Below, one piece after another: positions 1-11,000 of a stretch of 64,000 nucleotides of DNA. The DNA is from Channallabes apus (lineage: Eukaryota; Chordata; Actinopteri; Siluriformes; Clariidae). Position 1 is the first letter of the stretch, and each line of letters begins with the position of its first letter. The stretch lies in the NCBI GenBank assembly GCA_030522415.1, contig CM060107.1, positions 1,380,347-1,444,346 on the forward strand, given 5' to 3'. Under the pieces are notes generated by a model. That model had not been told where the DNA came from, did not search any database, and saw only the letters and a list, made by a program, of their open reading frames with translations. A program made the translations under genes and the position numbers.

Positions 1-38
1 GCCCTACAGAGTCGCACGACAGAGCACCTGCGGAACCC

Positions 39-503
39 ATGGACGTGGGCACATCCCGGCTGTCCGCGCAAGAGAGACGCCGCCGATTCACGACAGGCTT
101 GTGCCTGTACTGCGGAGGAGGGGGACACCTAATAAAAGACTGTCCTATCCTAAAAGTAACTCCATGCACACCAACACGCACCACTCAGTCATTTTGTGTT
201 AATGCCACTTTATCTTATAATGATCATGTTGTGTCTGTTTCCCCCTTAATAGATTCCGGGTCGGCTGGGAACTTTATCTCATTTTCTCTTCTTTCCTCGC
301 TACATGCTCCAGTGTCGAAGCTTCCAACCCCGATCGAGATTAAAGCTCTGGATGGCAAACCATTAAATCAATCGCCAGTTTATATGCTATCCGTGCCCCT
401 GCGATTAACTTTCCCCCAGCCACACGGAGGAGTTAAAATTCTATGTTCTCCCCCAGGTGAGTCAGTCCGTCGTGCTGGGCCTCCCATGGCTCTGCGCCCA
501 TAA
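39..503 (+). pseudogene. Gypsy gag C-terminus with zinc knuckle, plus start of the protease
   Basis: Near residue 22 a CCHC zinc knuckle (CLYCGGGGHLIKDCP) marks the nucleocapsid end of gag. About 50 residues later the motif IDSGSAGNFIS is the active-site loop of a retroviral-type aspartic protease. The frame ends at 503, but the protease continues in another frame from about 457, so the open frame is broken by an indel rather than ending naturally. The first ATG is internal; the true gag start is outside the window. RNA packaging and polyprotein cleavage are the known roles of these domains. Confidence 0.85.
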
Positions 504-3342
504 CCCTAATTTTGATTGGACAGCATCTCGCATCATCTCCTGGTCCCCTCGATGTGCAAAATTATGCATACCATCCCCATTGATGGTCCAAACTACTACA
601 GTTGAAAGTCCCCGCGCCCTAGTGTCTACCCTAGTGCCATCCGAGTACACTGCATTTTCAGACGTGTTTAGTGTTAGGGCAGCTGCACAACTTCCCCCTC
701 ATCGCCCGTGGGACTGCGCTATTGACCTCCTGCCGGGGAAAGCACCGCCCTGCGCTCGTGTTTACCCATTGTCCCTGACCGAGACCAGGGCGATGGAGGA
801 ATACGTGAGTGAGGCTCTCCGGCAGGGACTCATTAGTCGTTCCACGTCACCCGCATCGGCCAGTTTCTTTTTCATCGAAAAGAGAGGCGGGGGCCTTAGA
901 CCCTGCATTGATTATAGGGGACTCAATGCCATCACAATAAAGTATAAGCACCCACTGCCTCTGGTACCGGCCGCGATCGACCTGCTCCGCGGCGCGTCCA
1001 TCTTCACTAAACTGGACCTCCGCAGCGCCTATAACCTCGTTCGTGTTCGCAAGGGGGACGAGTGGAAGACTGCGTTTAGCACGACATCAGGACATTACCA
1101 ATATAATGTAATGTCTTATGGACTGGTAAACGCACCTGCGGTGTTTCAGGGGTTCATGAACGACGTGTTCCGACATATGTTAAACCGTTATGTCATAGTG
1201 TATCTAGATGATATCTTGATATACTCGCGGTCATATCACGAGCACGTTGGTCACGTGACTGCCGTCCTCCGTCGCCTAAGGGAACATGGGCTCTATGCGA
1301 AGGCAGAGAAGTGTGAGTTTCACCAAAGGGAGGTCGCATTTCTGGGCTACCGCATAGGGCCACTGGGGGTTCAGATGGACGTCGCCAAGGTCAGTTCGGT
1401 TCTACAATGGCCGGAACCCACCTCAGTGAAGGCGCTACAAAGTTTCCTTGGGTTTGCCAATTTTTATCGGCGCTTTATTAGGGGCTACAGTACGTTGGCA
1501 GCACCGCTCACTAATTTATTAAAAGGGAAACCTAAGCGCTTAACCACCTTCACGCTGGAAGCGCGCCACGCATTCCAGCGTCTAAAACAAGCCTTTACAT
1601 CAGCGCCCATATTAAAACTTCCCGACCCTAGTAAGCCCTTCGTAGTGGAGGTCGACGCGTCGGAGGTAGGACTAGGGGCGGTGCTGTCACAGCGTCATGG
1701 CCACCCAGAGAAATTATTCCCCTGTGCTTTCATTTCGAGGAAATTGACACCTGCCGAGTGCAATTATGATATCGGTAATCGCGAACTGCTAGCAATCAAA
1801 GCGGCGTTAGAGGAGTGGCGACATTGGTTGGAGGGAGCAGAACATCCTTTCACGGTACTAACCGATCACCGGAACCTTGAGTACCTCCAACAAGCTAAGA
1901 GACTAAACCCTCGTCAAGCCCGCTGGGCACTGTTTTTCACTCGTTTCGATTTCCATATTACATATCGCCCCGGTTCGAAAAATATCAAAGCAGACGCTCT
2001 CTGCCGCTGTTTTGCGTCGCCGGACCGACCATCGGTGCCGGAGCCTATTCTGCCCCCGTCACTCGTGGTGGCCCCGATCACGTGGGACTTCGACACGGAG
2101 ATAGCCCGACTGGGACGGTCCGACCCCGTGCTGCCGGGCTGTCCTCCGGGTCGAACCTATGTGCCGGACGCACTACGAGAACGAGTGACAGTGGACGCCC
2201 ACATCAATCTCTCATCTGGACATCCCGGCGAAGCTAAAACATTAAAACTACTGGAACCAAAGTTCTGGTGGCCAAATATGCGCGAAACAGTGAAAACAGT
2301 CATTTCGTCTTGTGCTATTTGTGCAGCCACTAAAAGTCCCCGAGGGTTGCCAGTTGGAAAATTAATGCCCTTGCCAACACCTAATAGACCGTGGTCCCAC
2401 CTAGCGGTGGACTTTGTCACGGATTTGCCAGTGTCAAAAGGGTACACGATAGTCTTGGTAGTAGTGGACAGCTTCTCTAAGGGCTGTCGCTTTATTCCGT
2501 TCTGCTCTCTCCCTACCGCCGCCCAGGTGACCGATGCCTTATTCAATACAGTGTTTCGCTACTACGGTATCCCGGAGGACATTGTTTCAGATCGGGGTCC
2601 CCAATTCATCGCTAAGTTCTGGAAGGCTTTTTTTCAGAAATTGGGGACTACTGTTAGTCTAACCTCAGGCTATCACCCCTAGTCTAATGGGCAGGCAGAG
2701 CGGACTGTTCAAGACCTCGGGAGGTTCCTTCGCGCATATTGTAGTAGTCGACAACACGAGTGGGCAGACTGTTTATTCTGGGCGGAATATGCGCGAAATT
2801 CTTTAAGACACTCTTCTACCGGCCTAACGCCGTTCCAATGTGTGCTCGGATATCAGCCACCGCTCTGTCCATGGGATGCCACTCCCACCAATATCCCTAT
2901 GGTGGACGAGTGGTTCAAAAAAGCGGAAAAAGTATGGGAGGGGGCTCACACCCACATCTCCCAAGCAGTTCGCCGGTTCAAACAATTCGCCGATAGGCGG
3001 CGAAGGGAAAGTCCTCCGCTCCAGGTAGGAGATCGGGTTTGGCTCTCGACAAAGGACCTCTCTCTCAACCTCCCCTGTCGTAAGCTCTCCCCTCGATTCA
3101 TCGGTCCCTTCCCCATCATCGCCCAAGTTAACCCTGTGTCCTTCAAACTACAATTACCCACACACATGCGCATTAACCCAGTGTTTCATGTTTCTCTTCT
3201 CAGGCCGGTGATACGGGGGCCGCTGGACGGAGGTGTCTTAGACCCTTCGCTCCCCGGGGCTGTGGAGATCGAGGGCGCTCCAGCGTTCAGAGTCCAGCAA
3301 CTATTGGACTCCCGAAGGCGGGGGGCCCCCTCCAATATCTAG
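457..3342 (+). pseudogene. Gypsy pol: protease end, reverse transcriptase, RNase H, integrase (interrupted)
   Basis: After the protease tail come reverse transcriptase motifs including YLDDILIYS near 1200-1225, then RNase H (the VEVDAS acidic motif near 1650, then the TDHRNLEYL block), then the integrase zinc-binding HHCC region (CAICAATK near 2310) and the integrase core (VDFVTDLP near 2410, SDRGPQF near 2590). A TAG at 2680-2682 interrupts the integrase core, and the same frame reopens to 3342. A chromodomain-like stretch ([14 protein letters not shown]) follows in a different frame from 3342 to about 3490; it identifies the chromovirus branch and is thought to guide integration to marked chromatin. 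The breaks indicate a dead copy. Confidence 0.9.
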
Positions 3343-3578
3343 TGGACTGGGAGGGGTACGGACCGGAGGAGCGCAGCTGGGTGCCGGCAAAGGACATCCT
3401 AAGCCCCGATCTCATTTCCGAGTTTCACCGGGCTCGGCCGGATCGTCCCGCACCACGCCCCCCGGGTCGACCCGCCCGCCGGCAATACCATCAGGCCGGT
3501 GGGTCTCTCCCCCCTTTGGTATCGCGAGGGAAGCGCCCACCTCCCCTTCAGGTAGCCGGTCCTGGGGGGGGGGGGTGG

Positions 3579-4144
3579 TGTCACGCCCGAGCCTCCTCAG
3601 TCCCGGAGAGAAAGATCCGGCTCGCCGGATTACTGAGCCGTGGCTTTGTCTCCCCCTAGTGTGTCTACGTATGTCAATACTCACCATGATTATCAAACAC
3701 AGATCACCTGTGCACACCTCACCTGTCTCCCTATTTAACCCAGCCGAACCCACACCACGCTGTCTGGTCACCGTTGTATTATCACCTACTAACACATGTG
3801 TGTCTTTCTTCTCCTCCAGGCTTAAAGCGGTATCTGCAGGCGAGGACATGCGAAGCGGGACAGCTTCGCCGTTCGAGTAATATCCTCTGAGGACACAGAG
3901 AGGCTTTTTGTAGTTATGTTTTTGTCAGATGACATTTCTCTATTTTGAGTAATAGTTTTGAGTTAACCCGCCTGCAGACCGCGCCTGGCAATCGGCGTAG
4001 TGAACGCTGGGCGAATTGAATTATCTGTGAAGAGTCTTAAAGACGTTTTGTTTGAGTGAAAAGACAATAAACACTGTACTTTCCTGCACTTGCGTTGACT
4101 TGTGTGTGCTTCATACAGAAAGAGAGAGAGAGTGAAACATGACA
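3579..4144 (+). repeat. 3' LTR of the gypsy element with its purine tract
   Basis: The LTR starts TGTCACGCCC and ends ACATGACA, giving the terminal inverted TGTCA/TGACA. It is preceded at about 3563-3578 by a G-rich polypurine tract that would prime plus-strand synthesis. AATAAA at about 4066 fits an RNA end signal. The minus-strand solo LTR at 20375-20896 matches its start (gatccggctc..ccggattactgagccg) and its TGACA end, so both belong to one family. Confidence 0.85.
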
Positions 4145-7100
4145 GGCTAGCTTGTTTTTGCTACTGGCATGAAGCTAAAATACACCCTCCCGCAGTTGTT
4201 AAGTCATAACAATTATTCCATTCCAATGTCCATTGCAGCCATACAAGAACTCGGACTTCTGCGCCGACCACGCTATGTCCATAGAAGTTCTCGGCGAAAG
4301 TTTGTTTACCATCAGCTTGGCTGCTCTGCTTCATCCATTCCATCTGTATGGACTGCTGTCGCTCATCCAACACATCATCAGAGCGATGTTACTCCAGCAG
4401 TTTGTAGCATGGGAAACACTACGAGATTTCTCTCGGACAGCTTCGGAAATTTTCCGAGGATGCTATCCACCAAGCAGGACAGAAATCGCGGAGTGTATTT
4501 CACTGTATTACGGCCATTACAGAAATTTACTACACCAAAAATGCTCAAAATAGAACTTTTTAATTCACAATCTCTCACAAATAAATCAGTCCTTATACAA
4601 GATCATATTATGGACAAAGGCTTGGATTTCATGTGCATAACGGAAACATGGCATCAGCCAGAGGTTTTTTTAGCACTAAATGAAGCTTGCCCCCCTGGAT
4701 ATAGCTACCTAGAAAAAGCCCGCGGTACTGGACGTGGTGGTGGCTAATCTGTATTTTACTGACCGCAACTGGATCTGTCTCCCCTCACTGTGCCTACACT
4801 ATCTTCATTTGCATGCCTTGCATTTAAGTGTAAACCCTCTCCTCATGACGATGCTGCTTATTTATCGACCCCCTAAACCAAAACCAGTGTTTATCTCTGA
4901 GATGCATGATTTTCTTACATCCATCCGTACCACTTCTGCCAACATTATTATACTCAGTGACTTTAATGTTCATGTAGACACTCCCTCCTGCCATTTGGCA
5001 TCTGTGTTTTTACAACTACTGGACTGCCTCATTCTTCAACAGCATGTTGATGTTCCCACACATTTCAGAGGGCATATCTTGGATCTGGTTATTACAAACT
5101 CTACCCATTGGCAACCTTTTTGTGTATGATCTGGGCGTGTCTGACCACAAGGTCGTTTTGATGGAGCTGTTACTCCCTTGTTCCCCCACAAAAGCAAAAC
5201 GACCAATATGTTACAGAAGTTTGAAAAAGATCAACCCAGATACTCTGAGCAAAGATCTTCAGCATCTCTCCTCTGTTGAATGCCCCTCAGTCACTGAGTC
5301 AATTGACTCCTACAACCAATCGCTCAGCAGTCTCCTTGATTTCCAAGCCCCTGTCAGATGTCACCCCCTGGTATGCATGTGAGCTGCGGATGATGAAGAG
5401 AGCTAGGTGTGTTCTTAAGCGATGTCTACAGGCCTCAGGACTCACTGTTCATAAGCAAGTTTACAGAGAACATCAGAAGGCATATGCAAGAGCATTGATA
5501 GCTGCAAGATTAAAGTTTTATTCCAATATCATTAACAATAGCTCTGGAAATTCAAAGCAACTTTTCTCTTCTATTAATTACCTATTGAAACCACAATTTC
5601 AATCTCATCTGGAAGCTACAGATGAGAAATGCAATAACATCATTACTTTCTTCAGGAAAAAAGTGGATACCATCCACTCGTCTCTATCGAGTTCCTCTGC
5701 ACTACCTGTCCTGATAGGTGACCCACAGCCAGGGAATTTGCAACCTTTCAGCAGTTTCTCTAAAGTTACGCAGCAAGAGGTTGAGGTCATTGTCAGAAAG
5801 ATGAAACCATCAAATTGCGCTCTGGACCCTTTTCCTACAGTCTTGTTTAAATCCAAACTTTGTGCTGTAAGTCCCCTGATTACCAGGATAATAAATCACT
5901 CTCTGCAGACTGGATATGTTCCCGCTACATTGAAATCTGCTATCATCAGACCACTTAAAAAAAAATCCACCTTAGATCCAGAAGTACTTGCAAACTACAG
6001 GCCCATTTCTACCCTCCCGTTCCTTTCAAAAGTGCTGGAAAACGTAATTGCTGCACAGCTTCAGTCTCATCTAAAACAAAATAATTTGTTTGAGAAATTC
6101 CAGTCTGGTTTCCGCCCCTGACACAGCATTAAAACAGCTCTGGTTAGAGTCACGAATGACCTGCTGATGTCAGCTGATGCTGGTTTTCCATCGCCTCTCA
6201 TCCTGTTGGACTTCTCTTTGGCCTTTGATACTGTTGATCACAACATTCTGCTTCACAGATTACGTCACACTGTTGGACTCGCTGACTCTGTTTACAAGTG
6301 GTTCTCATCTTATCTTACTGAAAGAACGGAGCATGTTGCCCTGGGAGAGGTTAACTCCGCAACACACAATGTCACCTGTGGTGTTCCTCAGGGCACTGTG
6401 CTAGGTCCCATTTTATTTATATTCTATGCTTCCCCTGGGCTGTATCATCAGCCAGCATTTTATTTCATTGCTATGCTGATGATACTCAGCTCTACCTCAG
6501 GATAAATTCAATCTCCTCCTCTACTCTGCCATCATCCACTTTGACCATCTGTTTGGAGGAGATAAAGTCATGGATGAAGCAAAATTTCCTGCAGCTGAAC
6601 AGCTCTACAACTGAAGCTATTTTAGTAGGCACCCCACACCAAGTTAGGACATCTAACATCACCAGAATTACCTTTTCTGGTCAGGATATCCCATTGTCAA
6701 CATCCGTTATAAACCTTGCGGTTAAAATGGACTCTCATTTGACGTATGAGGCTCATGTCAAACATCTGTGTAAAACGTCTTATTTCCACTTCCATATACC
6801 TCCATATAGCAAAACTGCGTCAGCACTCACATTTGCTGATGCAGAAAAGTTAGTCCATGCGTTTGCCTCCTCCAGGCTGGACTTCTGCAAAGTACTTCTC
6901 ATTGGGACAACTGGAAAAACCCTTCAAAAGCTGTAGTATATTGAGAACAGTGCTGCTATGATCCTGATGAGAGGGCATAAATACGACCATATTACGCCCA
7001 TTCTTAAATCTCTTCACTGGCTTCCTGTTTCATTTAGAATTGATTACAAGGTTGCCCTTCTTACCCACCAGTGTATTTATGTGGATGCCCCTCCCTACCT

Positions 7101-7326
7101 CAAAGAACTTATTTCCTTACAAACGTCCACACGCAACCTCCGCTCTGCATCAGTACATCTTTTGTAAAACTCCTAAGACTAAACTTCATACCATGGGAGA
7201 TCGAGCTTTATGCTCAGCTGGACCCAGACTGTGGAATGCTCTCCCTGAGTTTCTAAGGACGCCACAGACTATTGATGCTTTTAAATCAGGTCTTAAACCG
7301 TATCTTTTTATCAGAGCTTTTGGGTC

Positions 7327-7388
<62 letters not shown>
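4145..7388 (+). mobile_element. Decayed CR1/L2-type LINE with endonuclease and reverse transcriptase
   Basis: Broken frames encode, in order, an APE-type endonuclease (GLDFMCITETWHQPE near 4620; LSDFNVH near 4955), a reverse transcriptase (ANYRPISTLPFLSKVLE near 5995, LILLDFSLAFDTVDHN near 6200, GVPQGTVLGP near 6380) and the 3' region ending RLWNALPEFLR near 7230. There are at least five frame changes or stops, so it is inactive. The 3' end runs into a (TA)n tract. It abuts the gypsy LTR at 4144, and 4145-4540 has no recognised domain but is probably its 5' part. Assignment to the CR1/L2 group is from motif style, without a search. Confidence 0.82.
7331..7388. repeat. (TA)n microsatellite
   Basis: About 29 TA units directly after the LINE 3' end and just before the orphan MHC exon. 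Long TA tracts extrude cruciforms and mutate quickly. Confidence 0.95.
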
Positions 7389-7391
<3 letters not shown>

Positions 7392-7406
7392 GGAAAATTT
7401 ACTAAC

Positions 7407-7679
7407 CAGTCTCATTGTGTCTCATTCGATCAATCAGGATGTCCACGTTGACCTTAAACCACTGCTCTTTACTCCTGCGGGACTGAGTTCCTTTCTCCCA
7501 GTAATCCGCTGGCATCCTCTCTCTCATCCAGTCCTGTTTAGGAACCTTAACCTGAGTCTGGCTGTCATAGTAGTCGAGTTCTCGATCATCAAGCATTCCC
7601 ATAGCGATGAAGTCATAGATTCCGGGCAGGTTGAGGGGTTTAGAGAGGGCCGTGTAGGTGTAAAACAGAGAGTGCTCAC
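7407..7679 (-). pseudogene. Orphan MHC class I alpha1 exon
   Basis: This is a complete alpha1-domain exon: acceptor CTCCAG before 7679, donor G|GTTAGT after 7407, 273 bp, phase 1 on both sides, exactly like the alpha1 exons at 8789-9061 and 35556-35828. The protein starts [15 protein letters not shown] and ends RMRHNET, keeping the N-glycosylation site usual at the end of alpha1. It lies downstream of a full alpha1-alpha2-alpha3 set and is followed by a LINE and gypsy element instead of alpha2. It is either the stub of a tandem MHC copy cut off by transposons, or the second exon of a gene whose alpha2 is left of the window. I see no signal exon of its own. Confidence 0.75.
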
Positions 7680-8044
7680 CTGGAGAAGACATACAGAAAT
7701 ATTTAAGAAATAGTATAATATTTGTGTGCTGTATATTGTATAAATAAACAAAATGAAACAATTCTGCTTGATTTACATGAGCTTTGGAAATTATATATTT
7801 TTTTACTGTTTAATTTTTTAGTGATACCACTCAGAAGAGGCCAGGATCGCTCGGATGTACCACCCAGGCCAGGATCGCTCGGATGTGTGGTGGGTTGGGT
7901 GTTTTCTTTAACAGAAACAACAAATCGATGAAAGGCCAGGAAATGCCTATATCGAGGAACTACCCAATATACTACAGCATTAGTGCACACTGTAAGCAGG
8001 TAATAGTAGAAATGAGGTTACTGCAAACAAAATATTTTACTTAC

Positions 8045-11000
8045 TCAATTGTGCAATTATTGGTTCTTCAAAGGTGCTGTGAGACATATAACAATCATAA
8101 AGATCTTTGTCATTTTCTGTGATCTCCAGACTTTTCCTCAGCTGGTAGGTGCCATCACCATTAGGTCTGATTCCTGAAGATGTTACCAGATGTTCAGGTA
8201 CGGATGTTCTGAGCTTCCTCACCTGCACCTGCACATCTGGAGGGTAGAACCCCGTGGCCAGGCAGGTCAGGGTCAACTTCCTGGGGTTGGTCGCTGATTT
8301 CTTTATTAACCGATGCACCACTGGGGGAGCTGAAGCAGAATACTTAAGCTGAGTTAATTTTGATTCTAATTTGATCAAAATGACTCCATTAAAATTATTT
8401 AGACACTCACCGTGTTTTCTCAGCTCTTCCTTTCCGTAGTCCATGAACTTGGTGAGCCAGTCCACACATTCTTTCTCCAGGTAGCCCTTGGTGTACTGGT
8501 TAAGGATGGCCACATCATCCCACTTCCTTTTGGTCGGCTCAGCAGCCGGGACTGGAGCGATCCACCTCGAGTTTACATCATCGAAGGAGAGGAACTCAGT
8601 GCCGTCGTAGGCGTACTCACTGACTCCGCTCACAAATTTAATTTTTCTATCTGAGTCTTCATTAACCACACAGCCGTGTCTCCACTGAAGGACATGAAGA
8701 TCTGAAATGTACAGTGACATTTAATAATAATTATTCCTAAGTAAACCTCTGATTTTTAATTAATGAAATACAATGAAAATTTACTAACCAGTCTTACTGT
8801 GTCCCATTCGATCAATCAGGATGTCCACGTTGACCTTAAACCACTGTTCTTTACTCCTGCGGGACTGAGTTCCTTTCTCCCAGTAATCCTCTGGCATCTT
8901 CTCTCTCATCCAGTTCTGTTTAGGAACCTTAACCTTAGTCTTACTGTCATAGTAGTCGAGTTCTCGATCATCCAGCATTCCCCGTGCAGTGAACTCATAG
9001 ACTCCAGGAAGATCCAGAGGTTTAGAGAGAGCCGTGTAGGTGTAAAACAGAGAGTGCTCACCTGGAGGACAAATAATAAAAAAAGAAATTAATTAAATAA
9101 TACATGTTTTCTGTATATTTCTTAAAAGAAACAAAGTGAACCATTTATTAATATATTGCATGAGCACATTTCTTTAATTGTGCAAACTACCAGGAAAGTG
9201 CATAGCACAGCTGGAAGATTTCCATACCATGCAGTTGACCAGCCAAACATTAAAGCGCAATTTGCAGCGATCGCCGGTTTTCCTAATGTAATCGGAGCCA
9301 TCGGCTGCACGCACATTGCTATAAAGGCGCCATCTGAAGACAAATTTGCATACGTGAATCGGAAAAATTTCCATTCAATAAATGGGCAAATAATATGTGA
9401 TGCTCAAACAGGGCCGGTTCTACGGTGGGCAAATAAATGTCTTGCCCCCTAAAATAAAAAATTTTAAATGTTGAGAAAGCACAGGTTAATACTCACAAAA
9501 TGAATTCATAATAAGTTAATAAACAATAAACAAGCTTCAGTTAATCCAAAATGCAGCTGCCAGGGTTCTCACTAGATCCAGAAAATATGATCATATAACC
9601 CCAATATTATCATCCCTGCACTGGCTACCTGTTCAGTTTAGAATAAATTACAAAATAGTATTACTTACATACAAGGCCTTAAATGGTTTAGCTCCCACAT
9701 AACTAACCAGTCTTCTGATGCGCTACAATCCACCACGCGCCTTAAGATCACAAAGCTCCGGACTTCTGGTAGTTCCCAGAATTTCAAAATCTACAAAAGG
9801 GGGTAGGGCTTTTTCATATTTAGCTCCAAAGCTTTGGAATAGCCTTCCAGACAGTGTTCGGGGAGCAGACACGGTTTCTCAGTTCAAAAGTAGACTCAAG
9901 ACGCATCTTTTTAATCTGGCATACACATAACTCATCCCATAATCTCATACTCCAGTACACCTATACCGAATGGCAACTACGCTAATTCTCCCCATCTGTT
10001 CTGTATTTCTCTACCCATCCCGAGGCATCGGGAGATTTTGCCAGCTTCAGTAGACAAAGGCCGACCCTGCGAGGTTCCTGAGGCATCCAGAGAAGGACCA
10101 GCTCCAGCTGGATTCAGCTTTATGATGGTTGGAGTTACACATGCTGCTCCTGTGCTTCCAGTGATCCAGACCTCATCTGCCCTCTGCACCTACTGACTCG
10201 TCCCTATGCCGAACTGATCTTCATGTCAATTTAAATAATTTCTGTCATATTGAATTTTCACCTGCACAACACACAAGATGTTATATCATTTCTATCTGTT
10301 ATCGCCCAAATGAGGATGGGTTCCCTGTTGAGTCTGGTTCCTCTCAAGGTTTCTTCCTAATGCCATCTCAGGGAGTTTTTCCTTGCCACCGTCGCCGTCA
10401 CCCTTGGCTTGCTCATCAGAGAAATTTCATTCATTCGTCTCATTATTATCTGCACATTTTTCTCACACATACACACTTCCAATTATTTTCTTTTCTATAA
10501 TTATTATTATTATTATTATTTGTTTTTATTTATTTATTTTCTATTATTATTTTATTTATTTATTATTATTATTATTTTTTATTTTTTTAATTTCTTTAAT
10601 TTTTGTGAAGCTGCTTTGAGACAATGACCATTGTTAAAAGCGCTATATAAATAAAATTGAATTGAACTGAATTGAATTGATAAAATGATCTGCGTTAGCA
10701 GAAAAAAAATGCCTAAAAAGGGAAACTACACAATACGGTATTAGATTTCACAGGCTGCAGCATGCACAACTCGCCTCCCCGTCGCATGATCTGACCACGC
10801 GCACATCCCGCCCATAACATCCCCCCCCCCCCCCCGCCCCTGTTGCATGATCTGACCGCGCAAAACCCCCCCTAACAAATATTGTGGCGAGGTGGCCTGG
10901 GTCAACCCATGATTCATTCATCCTCACAAACAGCATGGCTGGGATGAGGCTCCAAGGTGGCAGGGTGCGCGATGGGTGGCTTCTTGGTGAGTGATGTATT

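Larger units (their letters stand above)
1..4144 (+). mobile_element. Ty3/gypsy chromovirus-type LTR retrotransposon, 5' truncated by the window edge
   Basis: Domains run in the order typical of Ty3/gypsy: CCHC zinc knuckle, aspartic protease, reverse transcriptase, RNase H, integrase, chromodomain, purine tract, 3' LTR. The 5' LTR and most of gag lie before base 1. The copy is inactive as it stands: the reading frame shifts around 457-503, there is an in-frame TAG at 2680-2682, and the chromodomain is in another frame from about 3340. The solo LTR at 20375-20896 belongs to the same LTR family. Confidence 0.93.

Noticed and set aside
2157..2546. Long minus-strand frame opposite the gypsy integrase
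   Set aside because: Antisense shadow of pol; no start context and no domain.
7703..7990. Minus-strand open frame after alpha3 (NAVVYWVVPRYRHFLAFHRF) as a possible membrane or tail exon
   Set aside because: It follows an acceptor-like CTTACAG, but the hydrophobic run is too short and broken by charges, and the second half is a tandem repeat; no similarity to the membrane exon at 34243-34359.
10383..10619. Plus-strand hydrophobic frame as a small membrane protein
   Set aside because: It translates an ATT/TTT-rich LINE 3' UTR; low complexity explains the hydrophobic residues.
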